Positions 17,937 to 28,000 of a stretch of DNA of 64,000 bases are shown here, one piece after another (the stretch's first letter is position 1; every line of letters begins with the position of its first letter). The notes beneath the pieces were generated by a model that ran no database searches, had not been told where the DNA came from, and saw only the letters and a list, made by a program, of their open reading frames with translations. The position numbers and the translations under genes are program-made. Source of the stretch: Desulfuromonas sp. KJ2020 (GTDB lineage: Bacteria; Desulfobacterota; Desulfuromonadia; Desulfuromonadales; SZUA-540); assembly GCF_024197615.1 (NCBI RefSeq), contig NZ_JAKUKE010000001.1:645029-709028 (forward strand). The letters run 5' to 3'.

Positions 17937-18105
17937 TTTACGCAATGGCACGTGGAAAAGCGTGACGCCACCCGGTATAGTCATAACCATCAAAGGCTTG
18001 TTGTGGCAGGCGAGCTGGCGATAACTTCTTCATTGAAAACCTCCCGAACGCTCAAGGCCGAATGCAGGGATGCCTCCCCCTGAATTCGGCCTTGCGTCTT
18101 TTCAG
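17937..18105 (+). ncRNA. Tandem structured element, copy 2 (candidate small RNA)
   Basis: The second unit has the TTTACGCA and CACGT blocks, the shared block (17976-18022) and a 3' hairpin. The stem is 11 bp (18053-18063 with 18084-18094), and the same GGGATGCCTCCCCC sits in the loop, followed by CTTTTCAG at 18098. It lies about 100 bp before transketolase, so it could be a leader element of that gene or an independent small RNA. The loop contains CAGGGATG, which resembles a CsrA-binding core; this is a loose match only. Confidence 0.55.
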
Positions 18106-18209
18106 ACACCGAAATTTGCGGTCATCCGAGTTTTCACTGGCAGATCCCTTGAAAACGGGGGGCTTTCCTGCTTCAATGGAGCAGAACCCGCATCCCGCAA
18201 GGAGACGCC

Positions 18210-20201
18210 ATGAAAAACCCCGACTTCAAAAATCCCGTCGTCAAGGCTTCCATCGATACCCTGCGCCTGCTGTCGGCGGATATGGTGGAAAGGGCCAACT
18301 CCGGCCATCCAGGCACCCCCATGGAGGCGGCACCGCTGGCCTATCTCCTCTTCCAGCGCCACCTGCGGCACAACCCGGCCAATCCGGCCTGGCCGGGCCG
18401 CGACCGCTTCATCCTCTCCTGCGGGCACGCCTCGGCCCTGCTCTACAGCCTGCTGCACCTGAGCGGCTACGACCTTTCCCTCGACGACCTCAAAAATTTT
18501 CGCCAGCTCGACAGCCGCACTCCCGGCCATCCCGAGTTCGGTCACACCCCCGGGGTCGAGACGACCACCGGGCCGCTGGGTCAGGGCTTCGCCGTCGGCG
18601 TCGGCATGGCCATGGGCGCCCGCCATCTCGCCGAAAGGATCGACGCCCGTCTCTTTGACGCCCGCGTCTACACCCTCTGCTCCGACGGCGACCTTATGGA
18701 AGGGGTGGCGTCCGAGGCGGCGTCCCTGGCGGGGCATCTGCGCCTGGGCAACCTCATTGCCCTCTACCTCGACAACCGCATCACCATCGAGGGGGAAACC
18801 GACCTGGCTTTCAGCGAAGAGGTCGCCACGCGTTTTCTCGCCTACGGCTGGCAGGTCCTGCGGGTGGAAGGGGAGAATCTGGCAGAGATCGACGCGGCCA
18901 TCGAGGCGGCCAAAAACGATCCACGTCCGTCCCTCCTTATCGCCCGCACCCATATCGGCTTCGGCGCTCCCACCAAGCAGGACACCGCCGAGGCCCACGG
19001 CGCCCCCCTCGGCACTGACGAACTCGCGCAGACCAAGCGGGCCTTCGGCCGCCAGCCCGACGAGCACTTCGTCATCCCCGCCCGTGTGTGCCAGCACATG
19101 GGTCAGGCCGTTCGCCGCGGCCTCGCCCTGGAGCGCCAGTGGAGGCGCCGCTTCGACCGCCTGAACCAGTCCCTGCATTCACCCCTGACGGCCTGGCTGC
19201 AGAGCCGCGAAGGCGGCCTGCCCGATGGCTGGGGGGAGGAGCTGCCGACTTTTGAACCCGCCGACGGCCCCATGGCCACCCGCAAGGCGAGCGGCATCGT
19301 CCTCAACGCCCTCGCCGCCCGACTCCCTCTGCTGTTGGGCGGCTCGGCCGACCTGGCCCCTTCCAACAACACCGAACTCAAGGGGGAAGCCGCCTTTGGT
19401 CCCGGTCACAGCGGCCGCAATATTCACTTCGGCGTACGGGAACACGCCATGGGCGCCATCCTCAACGGCCTCGCCCACACCGACGGCCTCATCCCTTTCG
19501 GCGGCACCTTTCTCATCTTCTCCGAGTACATGCGCCCACCCATGCGGTTGGCCGCCATGATGGGACTGGCCCCCGTCTACGTCTTTACCCACGATTCCAT
19601 CGGCCTTGGCGAAGACGGCCCCACCCACCAGCCGGTGGAACAGCTCGCCGCCCTGCGCGCCGTGCCCAATCTCCGGGTCATCCGTCCCGGCGACGCCAAC
19701 GAAACGGCGGTCGCCTGGCACGAGGCCATCGCGCACCGAAGCGGTCCCACCGCCCTTATCCTCTCCCGCCAGAACCTGCCCATTCTGGACCGCAGCACAC
19801 TCGCCTCGGCTGAGGGTCTGCGGCACGGTGGCTATGTGCTCGCCCGGGAAGAGGGCGACCTGGACATCCTGCTGCTGGCCAGCGGTTCAGAAGTCCCTCT
19901 CGCCCTGCAGGCCCGTAATATCCTGCAGCAGCAGGGGAAGGGGACCCGGGTCGTTTCTCTGCCCTGCTGGGAACTCTTTGAGGCTCAGGATGAAACCTAC
20001 CGCCGGCAAGTGCTGCCCCCTTCCTGTCAGCGGCGCCTCGCCGTGGAAGCCGCCAGCCCCTTCGGCTGGGAGCGCTACGTCGGCCTGCAGGGTGCCGTCA
20101 TTGGCCTCAACGGCTTCGGCGCCAGCGCCCCCGCTGACCAGCTTTTTGAGCGCTTTGGCTTCACCGCAGCCCAAATCGCCGCCCGCGCCCTGGCCCTGTA
20201 A
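18210..20201 (+). CDS. tkt: Transketolase
   Basis: This 663-residue thiamine-diphosphate enzyme of the non-oxidative pentose phosphate pathway transfers two-carbon units between sugar phosphates. It has the N-terminal substrate segment [20 protein letters not shown]. The ThDP-binding motif region is [19 protein letters not shown] through [11 protein letters not shown]. The [15 protein letters not shown] catalytic His region and a C-terminal domain follow. The length is normal for full-length transketolase. AAGGAG precedes the ATG at 18210. It stands alone behind the tandem non-coding elements, which may influence its expression. Confidence 0.95.
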   Translation: MKNPDFKNPVVKASIDTLRLLSADMVERANSGHPGTPMEAAPLAYLLFQRHLRHNPANPAWPGRDRFILSCGHASALLYSLLHLSGYDLSLDDLKNFRQLDSRTPGHPEFGHTPGVETTTGPLGQGFAVGVGMAMGARHLAERIDARLFDARVYTLCSDGDLMEGVASEAASLAGHLRLGNLIALYLDNRITIEGETDLAFSEEVATRFLAYGWQVLRVEGENLAEIDAAIEAAKNDPRPSLLIARTHIGFGAPTKQDTAEAHGAPLGTDELAQTKRAFGRQPDEHFVIPARVCQHMGQAVRRGLALERQWRRRFDRLNQSLHSPLTAWLQSREGGLPDGWGEELPTFEPADGPMATRKASGIVLNALAARLPLLLGGSADLAPSNNTELKGEAAFGPGHSGRNIHFGVREHAMGAILNGLAHTDGLIPFGGTFLIFSEYMRPPMRLAAMMGLAPVYVFTHDSIGLGEDGPTHQPVEQLAALRAVPNLRVIRPGDANETAVAWHEAIAHRSGPTALILSRQNLPILDRSTLASAEGLRHGGYVLAREEGDLDILLLASGSEVPLALQARNILQQQGKGTRVVSLPCWELFEAQDETYRRQVLPPSCQRRLAVEAASPFGWERYVGLQGAVIGLNGFGASAPADQLFERFGFTAAQIAARALAL

Positions 20202-20283
20202 ACCTTTTGGCGGCCGCAACGTCTAATGAAACAAAATCACCGTGGCGGCAGTCGCCGGTCTTTAACCGATAACCGCCGCCGCG

Positions 20284-20312
20284 TTGACAGCTGAAGACCC
20301 TGGGGATACTCT
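20284..20312 (+). promoter_or_regulatory. Possible promoter of the ECF sigma operon
   Basis: TTGACA (20284-20289), a 17-bp spacer and TACTCT (20307-20312) end 6 bases before the ATG. If used, transcription would begin at or next to the start codon and give a nearly leaderless mRNA. Confidence 0.4.
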
Positions 20313-20318
20313 CTGCGC

Positions 20319-20906
20319 ATGGATGAAGGGACGGAAAAAATTATCCTCGAGCAGATACTCCAGGGCAATGACCGCGCTTTCGAGCAGTTGGTTCAGGGGC
20401 ATGCCGCGCAGATACTGTCCCTGGCCACCCGTCTCATCGGGGACCGCGACGAGGCCGAGGATATCGCGCAGGAAGCCTTCCTGCGACTGCACCGCTCGCT
20501 GGGGACCTTTCGCGGCGACAGCAAAATATCGACCTGGCTCTACCGCACCGTCAGCCGCCTGGCCATCGACCACCTGCGAAGGGAGCAGAGGCGACGGAAG
20601 CTGTTCTTTTTCCGTAAAAGCGACGACGAAGAGCAGCCCGATCCGGTTGAAAGCGCCGCGGCACCCGATCCTTCGCCGCGGGAGGCGCTGCTGGCGCAAG
20701 AGACGCAGCGACGCCTCAACACCGTGCTGAAAAAACTCTCGCCCCGGCAGCGGGCCGTCTTCATCCTGCGTCACCAGGAGGAGCTGCCGCTGAAGGAGAT
20801 TGCCCGGATACTTGAATTGGAAGAGGGAACGGTCAAGGCCCATCTGCACCGCGCCGTCACCGTCCTGCGCCACGAACTGCACGATCTGAAGGAAGGTTCG
20901 CCATGA
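20319..20906 (+). CDS. ECF-type RNA polymerase sigma factor
   Basis: This 195-residue sigma-70 family member has only regions 2 and 4. Region 2 contains ATRLIGDRDEAEDIAQEAFL and the -10 recognition segment STWLYRTVSRLAIDHLRR. Region 4 contains LSPRQRAVFILRHQEEL and the helix-turn-helix LPLKEIARILELEEGTVKAHL. The linker is unusually charged. The next gene, overlapping by four bases (ATGA), is a zinc-finger anti-sigma factor, the usual partner. The ATG at 20319 has only a weak GGGGA ahead of it. Targets probably include this operon, which encodes envelope and redox proteins. Confidence 0.9.
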   Translation: MDEGTEKIILEQILQGNDRAFEQLVQGHAAQILSLATRLIGDRDEAEDIAQEAFLRLHRSLGTFRGDSKISTWLYRTVSRLAIDHLRREQRRRKLFFFRKSDDEEQPDPVESAAAPDPSPREALLAQETQRRLNTVLKKLSPRQRAVFILRHQEELPLKEIARILELEEGTVKAHLHRAVTVLRHELHDLKEGSP

Positions 20907-21373
20907 CCAGAGCCGACACAGGGCGCTGCCCGGAAGAGGAACTCACCCTCTATTATTATGGGGAGCTGGAACCGGACGAGCGCCGCGCCATTGAAAAGCA
21001 CCTGGAAGGCTGTGCCGCCTGTCGCCAGCAGCTGGCCGCCCTGGAACCGCTGCTTGGCGCGCTGCCGAAGCCGGTCATCGAACTGGGCACCAAGGAAAAA
21101 CAACGATTCAGCGCCCAGGTCATGGAACGCCTCGACCGGCGGCAAAAGCGGCGCTTTTTACCCCTCTTCGGCGGCGGGCTCGCCACGGCGGCGGCCGTGC
21201 TCCTGCTGCTGCTCAATACGGGTTCGCCCCCTGACTTGGCGCCACCGGCCGGCAACAACGGCATGGTCGCCGAATTGGAGGGACTGCCGGAGATGGAACT
21301 GCTGCGCAACCTGGAGATCCTGGAGGAATTCGAGCTGCTGCAGGAACTGGGGGATGTGAATGACCATGCCTGA
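20903..21373 (+). CDS. Zinc-finger (ZAS) anti-sigma factor
   Basis: This 156-residue protein carries the ZAS motif HLEGCAACRQQL (HxxxCxxC) near residue 33 within an N-terminal cytoplasmic domain. One membrane helix follows (LATAAAVLLLLLNTG, about residues 95-109), then a periplasmic Leu/Glu-rich tail. It would hold the preceding ECF sigma factor inactive until an envelope or redox signal is sensed. The Zn-binding cysteine pair is a common thiol-oxidation sensor. Its ATG overlaps the sigma stop, and it overlaps the next gene by 14 bases. Confidence 0.88.
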   Translation: MTRADTGRCPEEELTLYYYGELEPDERRAIEKHLEGCAACRQQLAALEPLLGALPKPVIELGTKEKQRFSAQVMERLDRRQKRRFLPLFGGGLATAAAVLLLLLNTGSPPDLAPPAGNNGMVAELEGLPEMELLRNLEILEEFELLQELGDVNDHA

Positions 21374-21587
21374 ACGGACGCTCGCCCTTGTGCTGCTGCT
21401 GGCGTCTCTGCTGCTCAGCCCCGGTTCTTTGTCGGCGGCCGAGACCCACACCAGGGATGGAAAGCCGGCCGAGGAAGAACCCCTGAGCGCTACGGATCGC
21501 GAAATCGTCGAGATGCTTGAGCTACTGCAAATGCTCGAACTGCTGCAGAATATGGACGTGCTGGCCATGGTGGAGGAGAACGAATGA
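21360..21587 (+). CDS. Small secreted protein of the ECF operon
   Basis: This 75-residue frame has a clear signal peptide (LALVLLLASLLLSPGSLSAAE). A short acidic mature part is rich in Leu, Met and Glu (EIVEMLELLQMLELLQNMD), likely a single amphipathic helix. Two close ATGs (21360 and 21366) are possible. It overlaps both neighbours in the operon. The Leu/Glu heptad-like tail resembles that of the preceding anti-sigma factor (LLRNLEILEEFELLQELGD), so the two might interact through it. I recognise no family. Confidence 0.75.
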   Translation: MTMPERTLALVLLLASLLLSPGSLSAAETHTRDGKPAEEEPLSATDREIVEMLELLQMLELLQNMDVLAMVEENE

Positions 21588-22102
21588 AACGTATAGGAAT
21601 GGCCCTTTTGCTGCTGATGGCTATGCTTGGGCTGGCCGGGCCGGTACTGGCCGACTCGCCGCCCCCGGCGACCGCACCGACCACCGAGCGCCAGCAGGCC
21701 CTGGAGCGCTGGCAGAATCTTTCGGACGCCGAACGCCAGCAGCTGCGCGAACGCTACCAGCAGTTTCAGGCTCTGCCCGCCGAGGAGCAGGAGCTGCTGC
21801 GCCAGCGTCTGCAACAGTTCCGGCAGGCGCCGCCCGAGCAACAGCAGCAGCTGCGCGAACGCTTTCAGCGCTGGCAGCAGCTCTCCGCCGAGCAGCGTGA
21901 ACAGCTGCGCGCCACCTACCAGCGGTTCCAGTCGCTGCCCCCCGAAGAGCGCCAGCAGCTGCGACAGGAGATGGAGGAATTGCGCTCCCTGCCCACTGAA
22001 CAGCGCCCGCAGCGCCGACAGGAAATCCGCCAGCGCTATTTTGGCAGCCCGGCGATGCGCTCCGGCGGCGGCACCCGCCATAACGGCGGCATGCACCGAT
22101 GA
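21584..22102 (+). CDS. DUF3106 periplasmic protein
   Basis: This 172-residue protein has a signal peptide ending near ALA-DSPPP. The rest consists of repeated units of about 18 residues rich in Gln, Arg and Glu, such as RWQNLSDAERQQLRERYQQF and RFQRWQQLSAEQREQLRATY. That is the hallmark of DUF3106. It is helical and similar in flavour to periplasmic CpxP/ZraP-type sensors, which is only an analogy. The ATG overlaps the previous stop. It probably acts in the envelope response governed by the upstream sigma factor. Confidence 0.86.
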   Translation: MKRIGMALLLLMAMLGLAGPVLADSPPPATAPTTERQQALERWQNLSDAERQQLRERYQQFQALPAEEQELLRQRLQQFRQAPPEQQQQLRERFQRWQQLSAEQREQLRATYQRFQSLPPEERQQLRQEMEELRSLPTEQRPQRRQEIRQRYFGSPAMRSGGGTRHNGGMHR

Positions 22103-23088
22103 CGGGGCCGACCCGTCCCGCCCCCAGAGCCATGGCCCTCCGTTATGCGGTGCAGGGGGGCTTTTTGCTGTTCTATCTGTGGATCGGCTGGCGCTTCGCT
22201 CTCTGGGCCGCCGCCCTGGCTGGCAGCCAGACGCCCGCCGTGCCCCGGCCCGCCGCCGTCGACGGTTTTCTGCCCATCAGCGGCCTCATGGGCCTGCGGC
22301 ACTGGACGCAGACCGGCGAACTGCACCCCGTCCACCCTGCCGCCGCCCTCATCCTGCTGGCCGCCCTCCTCACCGCCCTCCTGCTCAAACGGGGCTTCTG
22401 CTCCTGGGTCTGCCCCGTCTTCCCGCTGTCGGAAGGGCTCTGGCGCCTGGGAAAGCGCCTGACCGGGCGCACTTTGGCGCCGCCATTCTGGCTTGATCTC
22501 CCCCTGCGCAGCCTCAAATATCTGCTGCTCGGGTTTTTCGTCTATCAGATTCTGTGGATGATGCCGCTGCCCGCCCTGCGGTCCTTTTTGTCCTCCCCCT
22601 ACCACAAGATCGCCGACGTGCGCCTGCTGCACTTCTTCCAGGATCCGTCCCTGACTTTTCTTGCCTTTCTCGTCGTCATGGGTCTGCTCAGCCTCTTCGT
22701 GCAGATGCCCTGGTGCCGCTATCTCTGCCCCTACGGCGCTCTCCTCGGCCTCTTCTCCCTGCTGTCCCTCAGCAAGATCCGCCGCAACGAACGCCACTGC
22801 ATCCGCTGCGGCCTCTGCTCTTCCCGCTGTACCGCCTGGCTACCGGTCATGCACAAGCGCACCATCCGTTCGGCCGAGTGCTATGGCTGCTACCGCTGTG
22901 TGCAGGGCTGCCCGGCCCCCGGTGCCCTGCAGATGCAGGCCGGCGGACGTACCATCCCCTCCGTCCTTTTCGGCCTGGCCGTCGTCGCCCTCTTCGTCGT
23001 CATCTCTCTGGCTGGACGTTTCAGCGGTCACTGGCACAGCCAGGTGCCGCTGCAGGAAATCTCCCACTGGCTGCAGCTCCCCCGCTGA
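22099..23088 (+). CDS. Membrane polyferredoxin (NapH/YccM-like 4Fe-4S protein)
   Basis: This 329-residue inner-membrane protein has about five hydrophobic segments and cysteine motifs CSWVCP and CRYLCPYG typical of NapH/NosR/RnfC-type membrane ferredoxins. Two 4Fe-4S sites follow: CIRCGLCSSRC, and CYGCYRCVQGCP near residue 260. It would carry electrons between the quinol pool and a periplasmic or cytoplasmic acceptor. The start overlaps the DUF3106 stop (ATGA). Being the last gene of an ECF operon, it may serve stress-related redox repair. Confidence 0.88.
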   Translation: MTGPTRPAPRAMALRYAVQGGFLLFYLWIGWRFALWAAALAGSQTPAVPRPAAVDGFLPISGLMGLRHWTQTGELHPVHPAAALILLAALLTALLLKRGFCSWVCPVFPLSEGLWRLGKRLTGRTLAPPFWLDLPLRSLKYLLLGFFVYQILWMMPLPALRSFLSSPYHKIADVRLLHFFQDPSLTFLAFLVVMGLLSLFVQMPWCRYLCPYGALLGLFSLLSLSKIRRNERHCIRCGLCSSRCTAWLPVMHKRTIRSAECYGCYRCVQGCPAPGALQMQAGGRTIPSVLFGLAVVALFVVISLAGRFSGHWHSQVPLQEISHWLQLPR

Positions 23089-23127
23089 ATCTTGCCTCGC
23101 TTCGGACGCGTGCGCTATTTTCATCCC

Positions 23128-23156
23128 TTGACATACGCCAAACTTACGCCTATAAC
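23128..23156 (+). promoter_or_regulatory. Promoter of the lexA-imuB-dnaE2 cassette with direct repeats
   Basis: TTGACA (23128-23133), a 17-bp spacer and TATAAC (23151-23156). The spacer holds two direct TACGCC repeats at 23134-23139 and 23145-23150, 11 bp apart. They could be the operator of the LexA encoded next; direct-repeat LexA sites are known in alphaproteobacteria. Confidence 0.6.
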
Positions 23157-23190
23157 TAGGGGCATCCCCAGCAGAAAGGAGGTCCCGTCA

Positions 23191-23793
23191 ATGAGTCCGC
23201 TGACGCCGAAGCAGAAACAGATTTTCGACTACATCCGCAGCCATCTTGACCAGCACGGCTATGCCCCTACCCAGATGGAAATCGCCCGCGCTTTCGGCTT
23301 CACTTCCCTGGGCACGGTGCAGAACTATCTCAAGCGCCTGGAACGGGACGGCTATCTGGCCCGCGACTGGAACGCCCGCCGCGGCGCCCGCCCCCTGGCC
23401 CGGCGGCGCGACAGCTGGGAACTCCCTCTCGCCGGCTGGGTGGCCGCCGGCAAGCCCATCGAAGCGGTGGAACAGCAGGAGAGCATCGAGGTGCCGCCAG
23501 CCATGCTCGGTCCCGGCGAGCATTTCGTCCTGCGCGTCAAGGGGGATTCCATGATCGGCGACGGCATTCTCGACGGCGACTACGTCATCGTGCGCAAGCA
23601 GACCGAGGCCGTCAACGGCCAGACCGTCGTCGCCCTCATCGACAACGAGGCGACAGTTAAACGCCTCTACCGCAAGGGGGCCGCCATCGAACTGCATCCG
23701 GCCAACCCGGCCATGGCTCCCATTCTGGTCGACCCCACGGGCGATTTTCGCCTTGAAGGGGTGGTGGTCGGCGTCATCCGCCACTGCGCCTGA
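23191..23793 (+). CDS. lexA: LexA-type SOS repressor
   Basis: This 200-residue repressor is self-cleaving. The winged-helix DNA-binding domain includes TQMEIARAFGFTSLGTVQNYL. The scissile Ala-Gly pair is at 81-82 (ELPLAGWVAAG). The catalytic Ser is at 120 (KGDSMIGDGI) and the Lys at 157 (EATVKRLY), almost the same spacing as E. coli LexA. AAAGGAGG precedes the ATG at 23191; the longer in-frame start at 23092 would place the promoter inside the gene. It heads the translesion cassette, and many bacteria keep a second, cassette-linked LexA. Whether it is the only LexA cannot be judged here. Confidence 0.92.
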   Translation: MSPLTPKQKQIFDYIRSHLDQHGYAPTQMEIARAFGFTSLGTVQNYLKRLERDGYLARDWNARRGARPLARRRDSWELPLAGWVAAGKPIEAVEQQESIEVPPAMLGPGEHFVLRVKGDSMIGDGILDGDYVIVRKQTEAVNGQTVVALIDNEATVKRLYRKGAAIELHPANPAMAPILVDPTGDFRLEGVVVGVIRHCA

Positions 23794-23822
23794 AGACCGG
23801 GGCCGATTTCGCCCCTGCCACT

Positions 23823-25007
23823 ATGCCCCGCGATATCCTGCACCTGCATATTCCCGACTTTGCCGTCGCCGTCGCCCGCGTCATCGACCCGGCCTTGCGG
23901 CAACGCCCCGTCGCCCTGGCCTCCGGCACCTCGGAACGGGCCCTGCTGCAATGCGTCTCCACCGAGGGCCGCGCCGAAGGCCTCGTCCCCGGCATGGCGG
24001 TGCGGGTGGCCAGGCGCCTGTGTCCGCGCCTCACGCTTATCCCGCCCGACCCGGTCGCCCTGTTCCGGGCCCAGGCCGCTCTCTGCCGACTCGGTGCCGA
24101 AATCTCGCCCCTGGTTGAGCCGGAAATCGCCGGCCGCCTCTACCTCGATATCTCCGGCAGCCGCCGCCTGCTCGGTCCCGGCCGTGATGTCGCCGCCCGC
24201 CTGGAAGGGGAAGTCGACCGGCAGCTGCGCCTGAGCGGTGCTGTCGGCCTGGCCGGCAACAAGCTGGTGTCCCGTATCGCCGCCGGCTATCTGGAACGCC
24301 CCGGCGTCTGCGACGTCCTGCGCGGCAGCGAGGCCCCCTTCATCAGTACTCTGCCCGTCAGTGTCCTCCCCGGCGTGGGACAGACCCGCGCCAGCCTGCT
24401 GCTGCGTGAGCTCCACCTGCGCCGCGTCGGGGATTTGGCCGCGCTCTCCCTGGAGGAACTGCGCCTGCTCTTCGGCGGGTTCGCTCCCCTGCTGCGCCAG
24501 CGCGCCTGCGGCATCGACCCCTCGCCGGTGAGTCCGCCGGCCCGGACGCCGGAGGTCAGGGAGCAGGGCTTTCTGCCCCAGGCCGACAATGATGACGAGG
24601 CCCTGCTGGCCACCCTCGCCCGCCTGGTGGAAGGCTGCGCCTATCGTCTGCGTCAGCGCGGGCAAAGGGCCGGCCTCCTCGTGCTGACCCTCTACTACGA
24701 GGACGGCGTCACCGCCCGCCGCAGCCGCCGCCTGCCCAGCCCGGTCGCCGCCGACACGGCCCTTATGGACTCCGCCGAAGCCCTCTTTTACGCCACCTGC
24801 CAGCGCCGCGTGCGTCTCAAGGGGATGCGTCTGGCCTGCCGCGAGTTGGGCACCGCCCGACAGCTCGATCTTTTTGCGTCGGCCGGCGGGGAGCCCTCAC
24901 GGCGGGAAGGCACCCTGCTGCAGGCTCTCGACCAGCTGCGCCAGCGCCACGGGGTCGATGTCGTCCGGCGCGGGCGCACGCTTCTCAGCCACCACCGGGA
25001 GGGCTGA
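23823..25007 (+). CDS. ImuB-like Y-family polymerase homologue, probably catalytically inactive
   Basis: This 394-residue protein has the palm/finger and little-finger layout of DNA polymerase IV, but the catalytic carboxylates look lost. The first motif reads HLHIPDFAV where DinB has HVDMDxFFA. The SIDE motif is replaced by PEIAGRLYLDISG. That is the ImuB condition: a non-catalytic hub that recruits DnaE2. A beta-clamp-binding QLDLF lies near residues 347-351. It is shorter than typical ImuB, lacking most of the C-terminal extension. The start is 29 bases after lexA and dnaE2 follows in 4 bases. No imuA is present. Confidence 0.85.
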   Translation: MPRDILHLHIPDFAVAVARVIDPALRQRPVALASGTSERALLQCVSTEGRAEGLVPGMAVRVARRLCPRLTLIPPDPVALFRAQAALCRLGAEISPLVEPEIAGRLYLDISGSRRLLGPGRDVAARLEGEVDRQLRLSGAVGLAGNKLVSRIAAGYLERPGVCDVLRGSEAPFISTLPVSVLPGVGQTRASLLLRELHLRRVGDLAALSLEELRLLFGGFAPLLRQRACGIDPSPVSPPARTPEVREQGFLPQADNDDEALLATLARLVEGCAYRLRQRGQRAGLLVLTLYYEDGVTARRSRRLPSPVAADTALMDSAEALFYATCQRRVRLKGMRLACRELGTARQLDLFASAGGEPSRREGTLLQALDQLRQRHGVDVVRRGRTLLSHHREG

Positions 25008-25011
25008 AGTC

Positions 25012-28000
25012 ATGCCCTTCGTCCATCTTCACTGCCAGTCGTCCTTCTCCCCCGGCTGGGGCGTCCACACCCCCGATGCCCTCTGCGAGCGGGCCGCTGC
25101 CCTGGGCCTCTCCCATCTGGCCCTGACCGACCGCAACGGGTTATACGGCATCCCCCATTTTCTCGAACAGGCCAGGCATCACGGCCTCAGGCCCCTTATT
25201 GGCGCCGAAGCCGTGACCGGGCAGCACCGGGCCGTGCTCCTGGCCCGCACGCCGGAAGGCTACGCCAATCTCTGCCAGCTCCTCTCCGACCTGCACACCC
25301 AGGCGGAATTCTCCCTCCCCCAGAAACTGAGGGAGCGGCGCCAGGGCCTCACCGTCCTCAGCGACGACCACGACCTGTTGGCCGCTCTGGCGGCGCAGGA
25401 TCGTCGCCACCTCTACGTGGAAATCTCCCCGGGCCACGCCATGGAGGCGGCCCTGGCCCGCGCCCGCCAGCTGGAGTTGCCGCCGGTGGCCACCGCCCGC
25501 GCTCTGCTGCTGGAGGCAGCGGATTTCCCCCTGCACCGGGTGCTGCGAGCCATCGCCCTCAACCGCACCCTGTCGCGCCTGCGCCCCGAGGAGACCGCCA
25601 GCCCGCGTGACTGTCTCTACAGTGCCGAAGAGATGATCGCCCTCTTTCCCCACTGCCCGCAGGCCGTAGAGAACAGCCGGAAGATCGCCGCCGACTGTTG
25701 TACGGACTGGGACTTCTCCACCACGGTTTTCCCCCGCTTTCGCGATCTCGACGACGGCGCCGCCGCCCAGGAGCTGCGCCAGCGCGCTCACCAGGGGGCC
25801 CTGAGCCGCTACGGCCAGCTGACCGAGGGGGTTCGCCAGCGTCTGCACAAAGAGCTGGCCATCATCGAGGCCAAGGGCTTCGCCCACTACTTTCTGGTGG
25901 TGGAAGAGCTGGCCCGTCTGTCGCCCCGTACCTGCGGACGCGGCAGCGCCGCCGCTTCCCTGGTCGCCTACTGCCTGCAGATCACCCACGTTGATCCCAT
26001 CCGCCACAACCTCTTCTTCGAGCGCTTTCTCAACGCCGAGCGGGTCGACCCGCCCGATATCGACATCGACTTCCCCTGGGACGAGCGCGATGCCGTCCTC
26101 GATGCCGCCTTCGCCCGCTACGGCAACCGCCGCGCCGCCATGGTCGGTGCCCATATCGGCTTTCGCGGCCGTGCCGCCCTGCGCGAAGTGGCCAAGGTCT
26201 ACGGCCTGCCCGAGGCCGACATCGGCGCCATGACCGAACGCGTCTCCGGCTACTGGAAAGCCGAGCAGACTGCGGGCGCCGTCACCAGCCATCCCCTCTT
26301 TCGCGATGCCCCCCTGTCGCCGGAATGGCAGGAAATCCTCGCCGTCGCTCGCCGCCTGCAGGGACAGATGCGCCACCTCGCCCTGCACTGCGGCGGTCTG
26401 GTCATCGTGCCCGAGGAGATCCGCCGCCACGTTCCTGTCGAGAGGGCCGCCAAGGGCCGACCCGTCATCCAGTGGGAGAAGGATCAGGCCGAAGCGGCGG
26501 GGCTGGTCAAGATCGACATTCTCGGCAACCGTTCCCTCGCCGTCATCCGCGACGCGGCCGCCGCCATCCGCGCCTACGGCGGTTCCGACCTCGACCCCGC
26601 CCGCTGGTCTCCCCTTGACGATGAGGCGACCCGCCGGCTGCTGCAGCGCGGCGGCAGCATGGGCTGCTTCTACATCGAGTCGCCGGCCACCCGCCAGCTG
26701 CTACGCAAGATGTGGCAGGGACGCGCCGACGGGCAGCTCAGCGCCGAAGAACTCTTCGAGCACCTGGTCATGGCCTCTTCCATCATTCGACCGGCGGCCA
26801 ACCGCTACATCCGCGAATTCGTCGCCCGTCTGCACGGCAAACCCTGGCGTTGCCTGCACCCGCTACTGGAGAGCGTCCTTGGCGAAACCTACGGCATGGC
26901 CATCTACCAGGAGCAGATCACCCAGATGGCCATGGCGCTGGCCGACTTCACCCCCTTCGAGGGGGACCAGCTGCGCAAGATCATCAGCAAGAAGCATCCG
27001 GGCCAGAAACTGGCCGATTACCGGCAGAAGTTCTTTCAGGGGGGAAAAAAGAAGGGATTGTCACCGGAACTGCTGGAGCAGGCCTGGCAGGAGGTGCTCT
27101 CCTTCGCCGGCTACTCGTTCTGCAAACCGCACTCGGCCTCCTACGCCCTGGTCAGCTGCCAGTCGGCCTGGCTCAAGACCCATTACCCGGCCGAGTTCAT
27201 GGCCGCCGTCATCTCCAACCAGGGCGGCTACTATTCACCGCTGGCCTATCTGTCGGAGGCCCGGCGGCTCGGTCTGCGCATCCTGCCGCCGGACATCAAT
27301 GCCAGCGACCGGGCCTATCGGGGCGAGGGCAGGGAGCTGCGCATCGGCCTCATGCAGATCAGCGGGCTCTCGCGGGGGACGTTGAAGGGAATTTTGGTAG
27401 AGCGGGAGCGGGGCGGGGATTTCAACAGTTTAAGTGATTTTCTGCGGCGGGTCGCCGTGCCGGTGGAGGACGGTCGCCTGCTCATCAAGGCCGGCTGCTT
27501 CGATGCCTTGGAGGGCAGGGAGGCGCGTGCCAATCTGCTGTGGCAGCTTCTGCGCGGCCGCAGCCAGACGCCGTCGGCCGCCAGCGGCTTGCTGTTTGCG
27601 GAAGAGCCGCGCCGTCAGATGGCCAGGCCGGCTCTCAGCGCCGACGAGATGGAGCGTCAGGAGGTGGAAGTTCTGGGGATGCCCATCTCCCGCCACCCGC
27701 TCAGCCGCTATCGCACCTTGCTGGCACGTCACCAGACCATCGCCGCCGCCGACCTCCCCCGCTGGGTCGGCCGTCACGTCAGCCTCGCCGCCTGGTGGGT
27801 GACGGGAAAGGTGGTGCAGACCGCCAAGGGGCAGCCCATGGAATTCATCTCCTTCGAAGACACCACCGCCATCTTCGACACCACCTTCTTCCCCCGCGCC
27901 TACGCCCGCTTCTGCCGCCTGCTGTCGCACCAGCGCCCCTACCTGCTCAAGGGCAAGGTCGAAGAGGAATTCGGCGTCTGCACCCTCAATGTCGAGTGGG

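Noticed and set aside
17736-18022. Known riboswitch in front of transketolase (TPP, cobalamin, c-di-GMP, Moco)
   Set aside because: The conserved boxes of these classes were looked for by eye and are not present.
17641-18117. Tandem repeats as a CRISPR array or as coding sequence
   Set aside because: Only two units of about 240 bp with no short regular spacers and no cas genes. Frames across the repeats differ between copies and lack ribosome sites.
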